Below are positions 27,467 to 35,785 of a stretch of DNA of 64,000 nucleotides, piece by piece. Under the pieces are notes generated by a model. The model had not been told where the DNA came from. It saw only the letters and a list, made by a program, of their open reading frames with translations, and did no database searches. Source of the DNA: Bradyrhizobium tropiciagri. GTDB lineage: Bacteria > Pseudomonadota > Alphaproteobacteria > Rhizobiales > Xanthobacteraceae. The number at the start of each line of letters is the position of its first letter. Position 1 is the stretch's first letter. Location of the stretch: contig NZ_LFLZ01000006.1 in NCBI RefSeq assembly GCF_001189845.1, positions 124,001 through 188,000 on the forward strand. The letters are read 5' to 3'. Both the position numbers and the translations under genes were made by a program.

Positions 27467-28420
27467 TCAGCCCTGCAGCGGCGTGTCGATGATCGCCAGC
27501 GGCTGGCTGTTCTGCTTGAAGTTGATGCTGGCGACGCCGAGCATGCTGCGCAGCTTGGCATCCTCGACCTTCATCGGGCCGGGCGAGGGGGCAGCACCCG
27601 GCGCCGGCTGCGGGAAGGCCGTCGAACGCGCGGTGTGGAAGGTGACGTTGCCCTCGACCTTCTGCATCACCTGGTGGATGTGGCCGTTGAGCACGGTGAC
27701 CGAGCCGAAGCCCTTGACGTATTCCAGCGCGCGGGCGCCGTCCTCGGTGCCCCAGCCCCATTGCGGATAGACCGTCCACAGCGGGATGTGGGCGAACAGC
27801 ACGATCGGGGTCGACTTGGAACGCCCCTTGAGGTCGTTCTCGAGCCATTCCAGCTGCTCGTTGCCGAGATTACCGAGGCCGCCGCCCTTGAGGTCGACGA
27901 CGTTGACGAGGCCGACGAAATGCACGCCGCCGGCGTCGAAGGAATAGTAGCCCGGGCCCTTGGTGCCCTTGCCGTAGCGCTCCTTGTAGAGCTTGACCTC
28001 CTCGTCGATGAAGTCGTGCTCGCCCGGCACGTAATGCACGTCGAGCTTGGCCTGCGAGATGATGCGATCGGCGTCATCGAATTCGGACGCCTTCGACAGA
28101 TGGGTGATGTCGCCGGTGTGGATCATGAAGGACGGCTTGGCCTGCATCGCCTTGACCTTGTTGATGGCCTCCTCCAGCGTGCCGATGGCGTTCGGATTGG
28201 CCGGCTTGTCGAAGCCGACATGGCTGTCGCTGATCTGCATGAAGGTCATGCCGGTGGTGGCTTCGGCAGCAGCCGCCGAGCCGACGATGCCGAGCGAATG
28301 CGGCACGCCGCCGGTGACGGTCCAGAGTACGCCGGTGCCGGCCCAGGTCATGCATTCCAGCACCTTGCGTCGGCTGACGCCTTTTTCCTCATCGTGGTGA
28401 TTGTGATCGTGTCCGCTCAT
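27467..28420 (-). CDS. Exported metallophosphoesterase
   Basis: A 317-residue calcineurin-like phosphoesterase. The N-terminus (MSGHDHNHHDEEKGVSRRKV) contains a His-rich stretch and a Tat-like SRRKVLE motif followed by a hydrophobic segment, suggesting export in folded form. The metal-binding blocks are DSHVG, GDITH, GEHD (in place of the usual GNHD), HIPLW and GHIHQ. The phosphate ester substrate is unknown. It is first in the operon metallophosphoesterase, cupredoxin, sigma, anti-sigma. I chose ATG 28420, because the frame upstream to 28684 has no family sequence. Confidence 0.9.
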   Translation of the reverse strand: MSGHDHNHHDEEKGVSRRKVLECMTWAGTGVLWTVTGGVPHSLGIVGSAAAAEATTGMTFMQISDSHVGFDKPANPNAIGTLEEAINKVKAMQAKPSFMIHTGDITHLSKASEFDDADRIISQAKLDVHYVPGEHDFIDEEVKLYKERYGKGTKGPGYYSFDAGGVHFVGLVNVVDLKGGGLGNLGNEQLEWLENDLKGRSKSTPIVLFAHIPLWTVYPQWGWGTEDGARALEYVKGFGSVTVLNGHIHQVMQKVEGNVTFHTARSTAFPQPAPGAAPSPGPMKVEDAKLRSMLGVASINFKQNSQPLAIIDTPLQG

Positions 28421-28670
28421 GACAAGTCTCCCGTGGGCCCAGGGATTGGGTTTCCGGGGAGGTGATCGGAGCGGCCGGGGCTTTATTCCCGCGGGTTTGG
28501 AGGGGGTTGAGGGCAGGGATGACGATTTCGTGAGAACCGGGCGGCCGGTCGCGCGATCAGCGCCCATCCGGGCCGCGCGACAGGTGGCCGCAAGGGCAAG
28601 ATGCGCCATTGAAGGCGCCGGGCCTGTATTGCTATCGACCGGGCAAACCACTGATCGGTCGGAGGAAAAT

Positions 28671-29078
28671 ATGGGCGCCGTCACCGGCGGCTGTCACTGC
28701 GGCGAGATTCGTTACGAGGTGACCGGGGAACCGGTCGCGCACGCGCCGTGCCACTGCACCGATTGCCGGCGGCATGCCGGCGCGCCGATGGTCGGCTGGG
28801 TGATGGTCGCCGAGGACGCCCTCAAGGTGACCAAGGGTGAGCCGAGGATCTACCGGTCCTCGGAACATGGCCGGCGGTACTTCTGCGCGAATTGCGGCAG
28901 CGGGCTTTTCTACACCAACGGCAACATGTTGCCCGGGTTCATCGACATTCAGAGCGGCACCTATGACGATCCCGGCGCGGAGCCGGCCACCATGCACATC
29001 CAGGTTGCGGAGCGGCTGCGCTGGAGGGAAACGGCGCACGAGCTGCCGGCCTTCGATCGCTTTCCGCCGACGGAATAA
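28671..29078 (+). CDS. GFA-family (CENP-V-like) zinc protein
   Basis: A 135-residue protein starting at ATG 28671 after a GGAGGA site. The zinc-binding cysteine sets of the Gfa/Mss4-like fold are present: GGCHCGEIRYE, PCHCTDCRR and FCANCGSGLF. Founding members were proposed to help glutathione react with formaldehyde, but most relatives have no proven activity, so 'GFA family' is as far as the sequence supports. It stands alone, divergent from the metallophosphoesterase operon. Confidence 0.9.
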   Translation: MGAVTGGCHCGEIRYEVTGEPVAHAPCHCTDCRRHAGAPMVGWVMVAEDALKVTKGEPRIYRSSEHGRRYFCANCGSGLFYTNGNMLPGFIDIQSGTYDDPGAEPATMHIQVAERLRWRETAHELPAFDRFPPTE

Positions 29079-29415
29079 CCGGCGGCCGGCGAGCGTGCGC
29101 GCCGCAGCATGACAATGCCGCGCAACGTAGATGAACGGCCGCAACAAAGCAGTCTTGCAGCCGTCAGCATAATGTCAGCGCTGCTGCGTAAGAATGGTGG
29201 ACTTAATGCGCCATACCGAAGCGAGCCGGCATCACGCCGAGCACCACGGCAAACACTAAAAACGTTCCAGTACTGCGTGAGTGGCTTCCGCCGTCCCCGC
29301 AAGGGGCGGCGATTTCTTTTGGCGGACGTCCCGTGCTGACGCTCGCGCCGGTCCAGCGTCGGATCGTTCACCGACAATCCGGCCCGGCGATCTCGCTTGC
29401 GCCGTCCGTCTATCC
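29079..29415. other. Intergenic region
   Basis: Between the convergent GFA gene and the LTxxQ gene. Apart from a probable terminator hairpin at 29289-29320, I see no coding sequence or repeat here. Confidence 0.5.
29289..29320 (+). terminator. Probable rho-independent terminator
   Basis: GCCGTCCCC-GCAA-GGGGCGGC forms an 8-bp stem with one G-U pair, followed by a T-rich tail (GATTTCTTTT). It is 210 bases after the GFA gene stop on the same strand. Confidence 0.5.
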
Positions 29416-29922
29416 CTATTCGTCCTCGTCTTCCGGGCCGCCGCGCTGCTCGATCGCATTTCGCACGCCGCGCATGACGGCAAACGACACGAAAGCCATC
29501 CTTCGCTTCTGGTCATCGCTCAAAGTCTTGTAGAGCGGATCCCAGGCATCGGCGAGCTTCTTGAGGTCGGTCCCACGCTGAATGAGCCGGTCCGCCCTGC
29601 GCTGCATCAATTCGACGGGATCGCCTTCATTCATTCCGTCCATCGGGCCGTTCTCGTGCAATTCCGCAATCCGCTCCAACCGGGTCTGCCGGTTTTTCGC
29701 TCTGGTGCGGATCGCCTCTTCGATGGCCGGCCAGTACTTCTCCTGATCGGGGGTGAGCTGCAAGGCGGCCTTGACGATGCCGACGCGCATGTCGGTCAGG
29801 CTCTTCAGGTCGGCGACGCTGGGTGGCGCCACGCCGACAGTCGACGATGTCTCCGCTGCGACGGCGAGAGACGAGGTTGTCACCAAGAGTGCAATCGCTG
29901 CGGCGGCTGCGTTCCTCGTCAT
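29416..29922 (-). CDS. Periplasmic LTxxQ-motif (Spy/CpxP-like) protein
   Basis: A 168-residue protein from ATG 29922 with a signal peptide (hydrophobic AAAAAIALLVTTSSLAVAA). The mature part is mostly helical, with LTPDQEKYWPAIEEAIR carrying the LTxxQ motif, and a second related LSDDQKRRMAF segment near the C-terminus. The tail is acidic (GGPEDEDE). Spy/CpxP relatives act as periplasmic chaperones or stress modulators; for this rhizobial branch the role is unproven. It is divergent from the Ca2+/H+ antiporter gene. Confidence 0.8.
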   Translation of the reverse strand: MTRNAAAAAIALLVTTSSLAVAAETSSTVGVAPPSVADLKSLTDMRVGIVKAALQLTPDQEKYWPAIEEAIRTRAKNRQTRLERIAELHENGPMDGMNEGDPVELMQRRADRLIQRGTDLKKLADAWDPLYKTLSDDQKRRMAFVSFAVMRGVRNAIEQRGGPEDEDE

Positions 29923-30138
29923 TGTGAGCTCCTGAACTGCTTGTCGTGGATGTCCCCGAGAAGAACGACACAGCTGCATCCGTTGCCGGTTGATCTAGGT
30001 CAAGGGCAGGGAGCCGGAGATAGGAACGCGCTTTTGACCGTTCGCAAAATACCGCGGGCCTCGGTGGCGCTGGGTTGAGCCAGATCGGACCGTGGTGTTC
30101 AGAAATTGCTGTCGAACTCCCTTCAATTGGGCGGTCCC

Positions 30139-31242
30139 ATGCACCTCTTGCTCAAGGAAATTCGCCACAATCCGCTACTTTGGATGCTGGTCTTCGTGCC
30201 GGTCGTGCTGGTGGTCGAACACGTGGCTCCCACCGCACACACAGCGCTGTTTGTGCTCGCCGTCCTGAGTATCGTGCCGTCGGCCGCCCTTCTCAGCCAC
30301 GCAACGGAGAGCGTCGCCGAGAAGACCGGCGATGCGATCGGAGGCTTGCTCAATGCAACCCTGGGAAACCTGACGGAGCTGATCATCGCGATCGCCGCAC
30401 TCCACGCCGGAGAATACATGCTGGTCAAGGCATCGATCGCTGGCGCCATTGTCACCAATTCGCTCTTCATGCTCGGCGCATCGTTCCTGCTTGGCGGGCT
30501 CCGTCATCACGTTCAGGAGTACAATCGGGCCGGCGGGAGGATGTACGCGGCGCTGCTGCTGACGGCCACGATTGCGCTGCTTGCCCCCGCGGCTGTTGCC
30601 GACCTTGATCAGGCACGATGCGAAGTCATGGCGCAGACGCTCAGCACCGGCCTCGCCGTGCTTCTGATATGTGCTTACGGACTTGGCTTGCTGTTCTCGC
30701 TCAAGACGCACAAGGAGCTATTTGAGAGCGGAGAACATGGCGAGACGGATGGCGCTGGTTGGCCGATCGGTCTGGCTTCGGGCACACTCATCGTGGTTAC
30801 CGTGCTGGTTGCCGTGGTGAGCGAGATATTCGTGAGCTCGGTGCAGAAGGCGGGTGAGGCGCTCGGATTGAGCGCGGCGTTTGTCGGTTTCATCATCGTC
30901 GCGCTGGTCGGGGCTGCGGCGGAGATGGCGGTCGCGTTCTCTGCGGCGCGTAAGAACCGGCTGGACATGAGCGTCAGCATCGCGCTCGGAAGCGCGTCTC
31001 AAATCGCTCTGTTCGTTGCGCCGGCGCTGGTTCTTCTCAGCTACGTCATCGGTCCGAAGCCAATGGACCTGCAGTTCTGGCCAGGTGCCGTGACGATGGT
31101 CATGATCGCCTCCGTCACGTCCTGCTTCGTCACCAACGGCGGAAGGTCGGCATGGTTCATCGGCGCCTTGCTGGTGTTCATCTATGCGATTTTTGCCATG
31201 ACGCTGTATATGGTGCCGCCGGGCTCGCACGCCCCGGTCTGA
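30139..31242 (+). CDS. Ca2+/H+ antiporter (CaCA superfamily, Cax/ChaA type)
   Basis: A 367-residue inner-membrane protein with about 11 hydrophobic helices in two homologous halves. The ion-binding repeats are GNLTELIIAIAALHAGEYM in the first half and GAAAEMAVAFSAARKNRLD in the second, each with the conserved acidic residue. It should export calcium (or another cation) in exchange for protons. I chose ATG 30139, which begins MHLLLKEIRHNPL; an in-frame TTG at 30106 would add 11 residues. It ends just before a hairpin shared with the convergent small gene. Confidence 0.9.
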   Translation: MHLLLKEIRHNPLLWMLVFVPVVLVVEHVAPTAHTALFVLAVLSIVPSAALLSHATESVAEKTGDAIGGLLNATLGNLTELIIAIAALHAGEYMLVKASIAGAIVTNSLFMLGASFLLGGLRHHVQEYNRAGGRMYAALLLTATIALLAPAAVADLDQARCEVMAQTLSTGLAVLLICAYGLGLLFSLKTHKELFESGEHGETDGAGWPIGLASGTLIVVTVLVAVVSEIFVSSVQKAGEALGLSAAFVGFIIVALVGAAAEMAVAFSAARKNRLDMSVSIALGSASQIALFVAPALVLLSYVIGPKPMDLQFWPGAVTMVMIASVTSCFVTNGGRSAWFIGALLVFIYAIFAMTLYMVPPGSHAPV

Positions 31243-31284
31243 GCGGCAACGCCTGCTTGGTCGCGCCTGCCTCTCGGGCAATAG

Positions 31285-31310
31285 GGAGCAAGACGTTCTC
31301 GTCTTGCTCC
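31285..31310. terminator. Hairpin between convergent genes
   Basis: GGAGCAAGAC-GTTCTC-GTCTTGCTCC is a perfect 10-bp stem. It lacks a T run, so it is either a weak terminator or an mRNA 3'-end stabilising hairpin for the antiporter gene and the convergent gene at 31322. Confidence 0.55.
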
Positions 31311-31321
31311 GTTGGCGCCGC

Positions 31322-31651
31322 TTACTGGCAGAGATGCTGTCGGCCGTCCTCGCCGCGGAAATACGTGCCCGGCTGACAGACGAAGCCCTGACCGTTGGAA
31401 GGATAGTGATAATAGCCATAAGCACCGGCTGCGGCCGCGGCTCCCACGGCAGCGGTGCCGTACACGGCTCTGCGCGTCTGGCGACGGGCAACACCCGCCA
31501 CACTCACGGGAGTCAGGGGACGGCCGACGCGCGCTTGCGCGCTCTCAACGGAAATCGAGACGCCGCCCTGTTCCGACCGGCCGACGGACAGCAGCGTGGC
31601 ACACGCGATAACGGTCGCCGCTAACGCGAACGTCCCTGGATTTGTCTTCAT
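31322..31651 (-). CDS. Small secreted or membrane-associated hypothetical protein
   Basis: A 109-residue protein from ATG 31651, preceded by a strong GGAGGAGG site. The N-terminal signal-like helix (GTFALAATVIACATLLSVG) is followed by a basic linker, an Ala/Gly-rich hydrophobic segment (GTAAVGAAAAAGAYGYYHYP) and a short two-cysteine tail (FVCQPGTYFRGEDGRQHLCQ). The Ala/Gly/Tyr core and Cys-containing tail resemble the protein at 32157-32615. The function is unknown. Confidence 0.7.
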   Translation of the reverse strand: MKTNPGTFALAATVIACATLLSVGRSEQGGVSISVESAQARVGRPLTPVSVAGVARRQTRRAVYGTAAVGAAAAAGAYGYYHYPSNGQGFVCQPGTYFRGEDGRQHLCQ

Positions 31652-31812
31652 GGCTCCTCCTCCAATCCTGCGGTCCTACCCAGTCTGGTTTGAAGACCAT
31701 GAGCGCGGGGAGCCGTTGATCTGGATCAAGCCTTTCCGGATGCGTCAGGCAGGCGCGGGCGAAGACGCTTGCGCCATCCGGATGTGCGTGCTCGCCTGCG
31801 CCCGCGACGACC

Positions 31813-32046
31813 TCAAAGTGCAAACTCTCCCTGCCTGCTCGTCCAGTCGATGACGTCGACCTGGAGTCCTCGCCTCAACATCTCGTCCTCGAGATTGCCG
31901 GCGTGACGCTTCCATTCGGCTGTTGTCCGGACTCGAAAAACTGGCGTGTCTCCACGCACCTCAAACTCATCGTCGGCCTCGAGCGCGCCGCGAACGGCCT
32001 CGTGCATCATCTTCAGGCTCGCATCGCTAAATGCGCTGTACTCCAT
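31813..32046 (-). CDS. Small conserved-looking hypothetical protein
   Basis: A 77-residue soluble protein from ATG 32046, with a GGGAGA ribosome site eight bases upstream. It is acidic at the N-terminus (MEYSAFSDASLKMMHEAVRG) and has no signal or membrane segment. Codon use is like that of neighbouring genes. No family is recognised. It is one of a run of short minus-strand genes between 31.3 and 32.6 kb. Confidence 0.6.
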   Translation of the reverse strand: MEYSAFSDASLKMMHEAVRGALEADDEFEVRGDTPVFRVRTTAEWKRHAGNLEDEMLRRGLQVDVIDWTSRQGEFAL

Positions 32047-32156
32047 CGGTTCATCTCCCTGGATACGCAAACGGAGGGGGCACCGCACGTCTCATCAACG
32101 CGACGACCTTGCGGTGCGACGAACGAGCCAGCCATCACTGCTCAATCGAACTGCTA

Positions 32157-32615
32157 TCAATATTGCGGGCAGATCATCTGATTGTATTCATTGTAGTAGC
32201 AGTTCTGGTTCCCGTAGTAGCCATAGCTGCCGTAGTACGCGCCGGTTGCGGCCGCAGCACCGGCCGCCGCAGCACCAACACCCCAGCCAGGTCGATAGTA
32301 GCCGCGGCCATAACCGGGGTAGCCTGCGACCGGTCGGCCAGGGCGACCTGCAATCGGTCGGCCTGGATAACCCGGACGGCCGGCGATCGGATGCGAGGGG
32401 CGTGCGCGGCCGGCGGCGCGATATCCTCCGCCATGGACCCTTCCGGCACCGGCATGCATTCTTCCGGCGCCGGCATGCATGCCTCCGCCATGAAATCCGC
32501 CGCCTCCGCCACCGCGGAAGCCGCCGCCTCCGCGACGGGCATAGGCATCATCAGGAATCAGGCAGACCGCAACGAGAACCAGAGCTGCCAGAGCGGCGAG
32601 GATACAACGGAGCAT
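32157..32615 (-). CDS. Secreted Gly/His/Tyr-rich protein
   Basis: A 152-residue protein from ATG 32615, preceded by GGGAGGAC. The signal peptide is CILAALAALVLVAVCLIPDD, with cleavage likely near AYA. The mature region is low complexity: GGGGFRGGGGGGFHGGGMHA, MHAGAGRMHAGAGRVHGGG, several AGRPG repeats, then an Ala-rich segment and a tail with two cysteines (NQNCYYNEYNQMICPQY). It is probably a surface or periplasmic protein, and the His content could bind metal. It has the same Ala/Gly plus Tyr/Cys tail plan as the protein at 31322-31651. Confidence 0.75.
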   Translation of the reverse strand: MLRCILAALAALVLVAVCLIPDDAYARRGGGGFRGGGGGGFHGGGMHAGAGRMHAGAGRVHGGGYRAAGRARPSHPIAGRPGYPGRPIAGRPGRPVAGYPGYGRGYYRPGWGVGAAAAGAAAATGAYYGSYGYYGNQNCYYNEYNQMICPQY

Positions 32616-32923
32616 GGCATGTCCTCCCTCACGGACGATTTTGCGAACGACAAAACTGCGACAATTTTGGCGCGCGAGCTTGACGTAGATCAACGGAACG
32701 CAATCGCGCTCAAAATTGCCGCTCTGCGGGGCGCGCGTTCGAACGAAGCGTCGGTTCGCTCCATCAAGCCTGCAGGCACAATCTGCACTTTGCTGCCGGA
32801 TCAAACTGGCTAGAATGATCTGAAGAGTTCCATGACATTTGGTCTCGCCTCAATCTGGCGAAAGACACATTTCTTGCCGGGATTCACCAATTCTTTTGCT
32901 TCCTGCAGAGCGCAGCCAAGAGG
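32616..32923. other. Divergent intergenic region
   Basis: Between the Gly-rich gene (minus) and the zinc-ribbon gene (plus). A little less GC-rich than its surroundings. I see no repeat or recognisable operator. Confidence 0.5.
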
Positions 32924-33145
32924 ATGAACGTGCGGAAAGCGGATGTCACATGCGCGTACTGTGGCGCGGGCTTTCGGCGGTTGGAGCTATGGTCCGAACC
33001 TGGCGCCAAGGGTGAGTATCACTGTCCGGTTTGCGACTACTTGCTCGAAGCATTCGACGGCACCAACCTGATCGCCTATCGGCTGACGATCCAGCCGGTG
33101 CGCGCACCGGTCTACTCGGTCAAACCGTTCGACGATCATCGATGA
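32924..33145 (+). CDS. Small zinc-ribbon protein
   Basis: A 73-residue protein with two CxxC knuckles 19 residues apart, CAYCG near residue 10 and CPVCD near 33, typical of a single zinc ribbon. There is no signal peptide. It could be a nucleic-acid-binding or regulatory protein; the sequence does not decide. It stands alone and is convergent with the hydrolase gene, 18 bases away. Confidence 0.7.
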   Translation: MNVRKADVTCAYCGAGFRRLELWSEPGAKGEYHCPVCDYLLEAFDGTNLIAYRLTIQPVRAPVYSVKPFDDHR

Positions 33146-33163
33146 CCCGGTGATCGGTTGCGA

Positions 33164-34060
33164 TCAGCGCGCAGCAAATGCCCGGAGCGCCGCAACCATC
33201 GCCTCCGGCGCCTCCTGCGCGACGCAATGGCCGACGTTTGCGAACGTCCAGCGGCTCGCATGCTGGATCAAGGCTGCGGCGCGGTCGGCCATCTCCTTGT
33301 AGATCGGCCATGACTGTTCGGCGGTTGCGATGCGGACCGGACAGGCGATCTCGGAGAACCACGGGAACGGATTGCCACGGGCGTCGCCGGTGTAGATCTG
33401 CTCCATGGCCTGGTAGATCGGCTTCAGCATCGCCTGCTCGATTTCGGGCGTGCAGCGCAGCTGCATGCGGCCGTCATCGAGCCGCGCAAAGCCGTGATGC
33501 ACGTAGGCCCATAGCGACGGCTCAGTCCACGTCGCGAAGGTCGGCGCGGCGCGCAATCGCTGGAACAGATCGTCGGCATTGTCGAATTCGGCCCGGCGGC
33601 GCAGCACGCCCTGCACCGATCCGCGTGCGATGTCGCTCAGGCCACCGGTCCGCGGCGTGCGCGGATCCATCGCGGTCGGCTCCGTCACGAACAGCCGCGC
33701 GAAGCGGTCCGGCATCAGCTTCGTCGCAAGCAGCAGGTCGGTCGCACCGGCGCTGTGGCCGATGCCGTAGATGTCATGGAGGCCGAGGCGTTCGACCACC
33801 ATGCAGACATCATCGGCGAAATCCTGGAACTGATAGTGCTCGGCCGCCGGCTTGTGGCTCAGGCCGTGGCCGCGGCGGTCGTGCGCATAAACGGTGTAAT
33901 CAGCGGCTAACGCCTCCGCGACCTCGGTCCAGACCTCGGCGACAAAGCCGGTGCCGTGCAGCAGTAGCGCCACAGGCTTGCCGGAAGCGGGATCGCCCCA
34001 TCGCGCCACCGCGATCTGCGATCCGGCATCGCCAACCAGAATCCGCTGCGGCTGCGTCAT
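33164..34060 (-). CDS. Alpha/beta-fold hydrolase
   Basis: A 298-residue hydrolase. The oxyanion-hole region is LLLHGTGFV, the nucleophile elbow is GIGHSAGA with Ser near 101, and the catalytic His is near the C-terminus in NVGHCVAQEAP. DRRGHGLSHKP is also typical of the fold. The substrate is unknown. Its ATG lies 6 bases after the end of the GMC oxidoreductase gene (frameshift-corrected), so the two are probably in one operon with the MFS and MaoC genes upstream. Confidence 0.9.
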   Translation of the reverse strand: MTQPQRILVGDAGSQIAVARWGDPASGKPVALLLHGTGFVAEVWTEVAEALAADYTVYAHDRRGHGLSHKPAAEHYQFQDFADDVCMVVERLGLHDIYGIGHSAGATDLLLATKLMPDRFARLFVTEPTAMDPRTPRTGGLSDIARGSVQGVLRRRAEFDNADDLFQRLRAAPTFATWTEPSLWAYVHHGFARLDDGRMQLRCTPEIEQAMLKPIYQAMEQIYTGDARGNPFPWFSEIACPVRIATAEQSWPIYKEMADRAAALIQHASRWTFANVGHCVAQEAPEAMVAALRAFAAR

Positions 34061-34066
34061 TGGTTG

Positions 34067-35685
34067 CTATCTTGCATCCTGCAAGATCATCGCGGCAGCC
34101 TTCTCGGCGATCATTGCGGTCGGCGTGTTGGTGTTGCCCGAGGTGATCGTCGGCATCACGGAGGCATCCGCGATGCGCAGGCCGTGCAGGCCGTAGAAGC
34201 GCAGGCGCTCGTCGACCACCGCCATCGGATCGTTCGCCGTTCCCATCTTGCGGTGCCGACGGGGTGGAAGATCGTGGTGCCGATGTCGCCCGCGGCCTTG
34301 GCGAGCGAGGCGTCGTCATCGCCGACCGAGGGGCCGGGCAGGAATTCCTCGGGATGATATTTCTCCAGCGCCTTCTGCTTCATCAGTCTGCGCGTGGTGC
34401 GGATCGCGTCGGCCGCGACCTGGCGGTCGTCGTCGGTCGAGAGGTAATTCGGCGCGATCGACGGCTTGTCGTCGGGCGCGGTCGAGCGGATGCGCACGGT
34501 GCCGCGCGAGGTCGGTTGCAGATTGCAGGCGCTCACCGTGATCGCGGGGAAGCGATGCAGGGGATCGCCGAACTTGTCGAGCGACAGCGGCTGCACATGG
34601 AACTGGATATTGGCGCGCGCGCGCGTCGCATCCGAGCGCGTGAAGATGCCGAGCTGCGACGGCGCCATGGTCAGCGGTCCGCGGCGGCGGAAAGCATAAT
34701 CGAGGCCCATCAGGCCGCGACGCACGAGGTTGTAATAGGTCTCGTTCAGCGTGCGCACGCCCGACACCTTGTAGATCGCGCGTTGCTGCAGATGGTCCTG
34801 CAAATTGTGGCCGATGCCCTGCACGTCGGCCACGATGTCGACGCCGAGCGGCGACAGCCATTCAGCCGGGCCGATGCCGGAACGATGCAGCACCTGCGTG
34901 GTGCCGATCGAGCCGGCGCAGAGGATTACCTCGCCCTTGGCGCGCGCCTCGACGACCTCGTTGCCTTGCCGGAACAGCACGCCGGCGGCGCGGCCGCTCT
35001 CGATGATCAGGCGGTCGACCAGCACCTCGGTCTCGAGCCTGAGATTGCTGCGGTTCAGCACCGGCTTCAGAAAGCCGCGCGCCGACGACCAGCGCCGGCC
35101 GCGCTTCTGGTTGACGTGGAAGTAGCTGGTGCCTTCGTTGTCGCCGGTATTGAAATCCGGGATGCGCTTGATGCCCATTTCCTCGGCGGCATCGCCGACC
35201 GCATCGAGGATCTGCCATGACAGCCGCGGCGCTTCGATGCGCCAGCCGCCGCCGACGCCGTGATGCTCGCTTGCGCCGAGGAAATGATCCTCCAGCTTCT
35301 TGAACGCCGGCAGCACATCCTCGTAGCTCCAGCCGGTGAGGCCGAGCTGGCGCCAGTGATCGTAATCCGCGGCCTGGCCGCGCATCGAGATCATGGCGTT
35401 GATCGCCGACGAGCCGCCGATCACCTTGCCGCGCGGATAGGCGAGCGCGCGGCCGTTGAGGCCGGGCTCGGCCTCGGTCTTGAACATCCAGTCCGAGCGC
35501 GGATTGCCGATCGCGAAGAGATAGCCGACCGGGATGTGAAACCAGATCCAGTTGTCCTTGCCGCCGGCTTCCAGCAGCAGCACGCGCTTGTTTGGATCGG
35601 CCGACAGGCGGTTGGCCATGATGCAGCCCGCCGTGCCCGCGCCGACGACAATGTAGTCGAAATCACCCTCGAGCCTTCGCGGCAT
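34067..35685 (-). CDS. GMC-family FAD-dependent oxidoreductase (choline dehydrogenase-like), with apparent late frameshift
   Basis: About 539 residues when one shift is corrected. The N-terminal FAD motif is [19 protein letters not shown], followed by the GMC signature [18 protein letters not shown]. The C-terminal catalytic part begins [10 protein letters not shown] and continues in another frame as a normal GMC end ([20 protein letters not shown]). The break is near 34246: AAGATGG should read AAGGATGG on the coding strand. As sequenced, the frame ends at 34156 with unrelated residues. It oxidises an alcohol, substrate unknown; the cluster context suggests catabolism of an imported compound. 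Confidence 0.9.
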
Positions 35686-35785
35686 GTCCTCGTTCCCGGC
35701 AAGCGTCTTTTGTTGACTTCCTATTAGTCAGACGCAGCCGGTCGAGACAAGCCCGACCCATGGATGCCGGGCGTGCGCTGGATGA

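Noticed and set aside
30023..30042. Possible EcfG promoter GGAAC ... CGTT before the Ca2+/H+ antiporter
   Set aside because: The spacer is only 11 bases, whereas the consensus needs 16 or 17.
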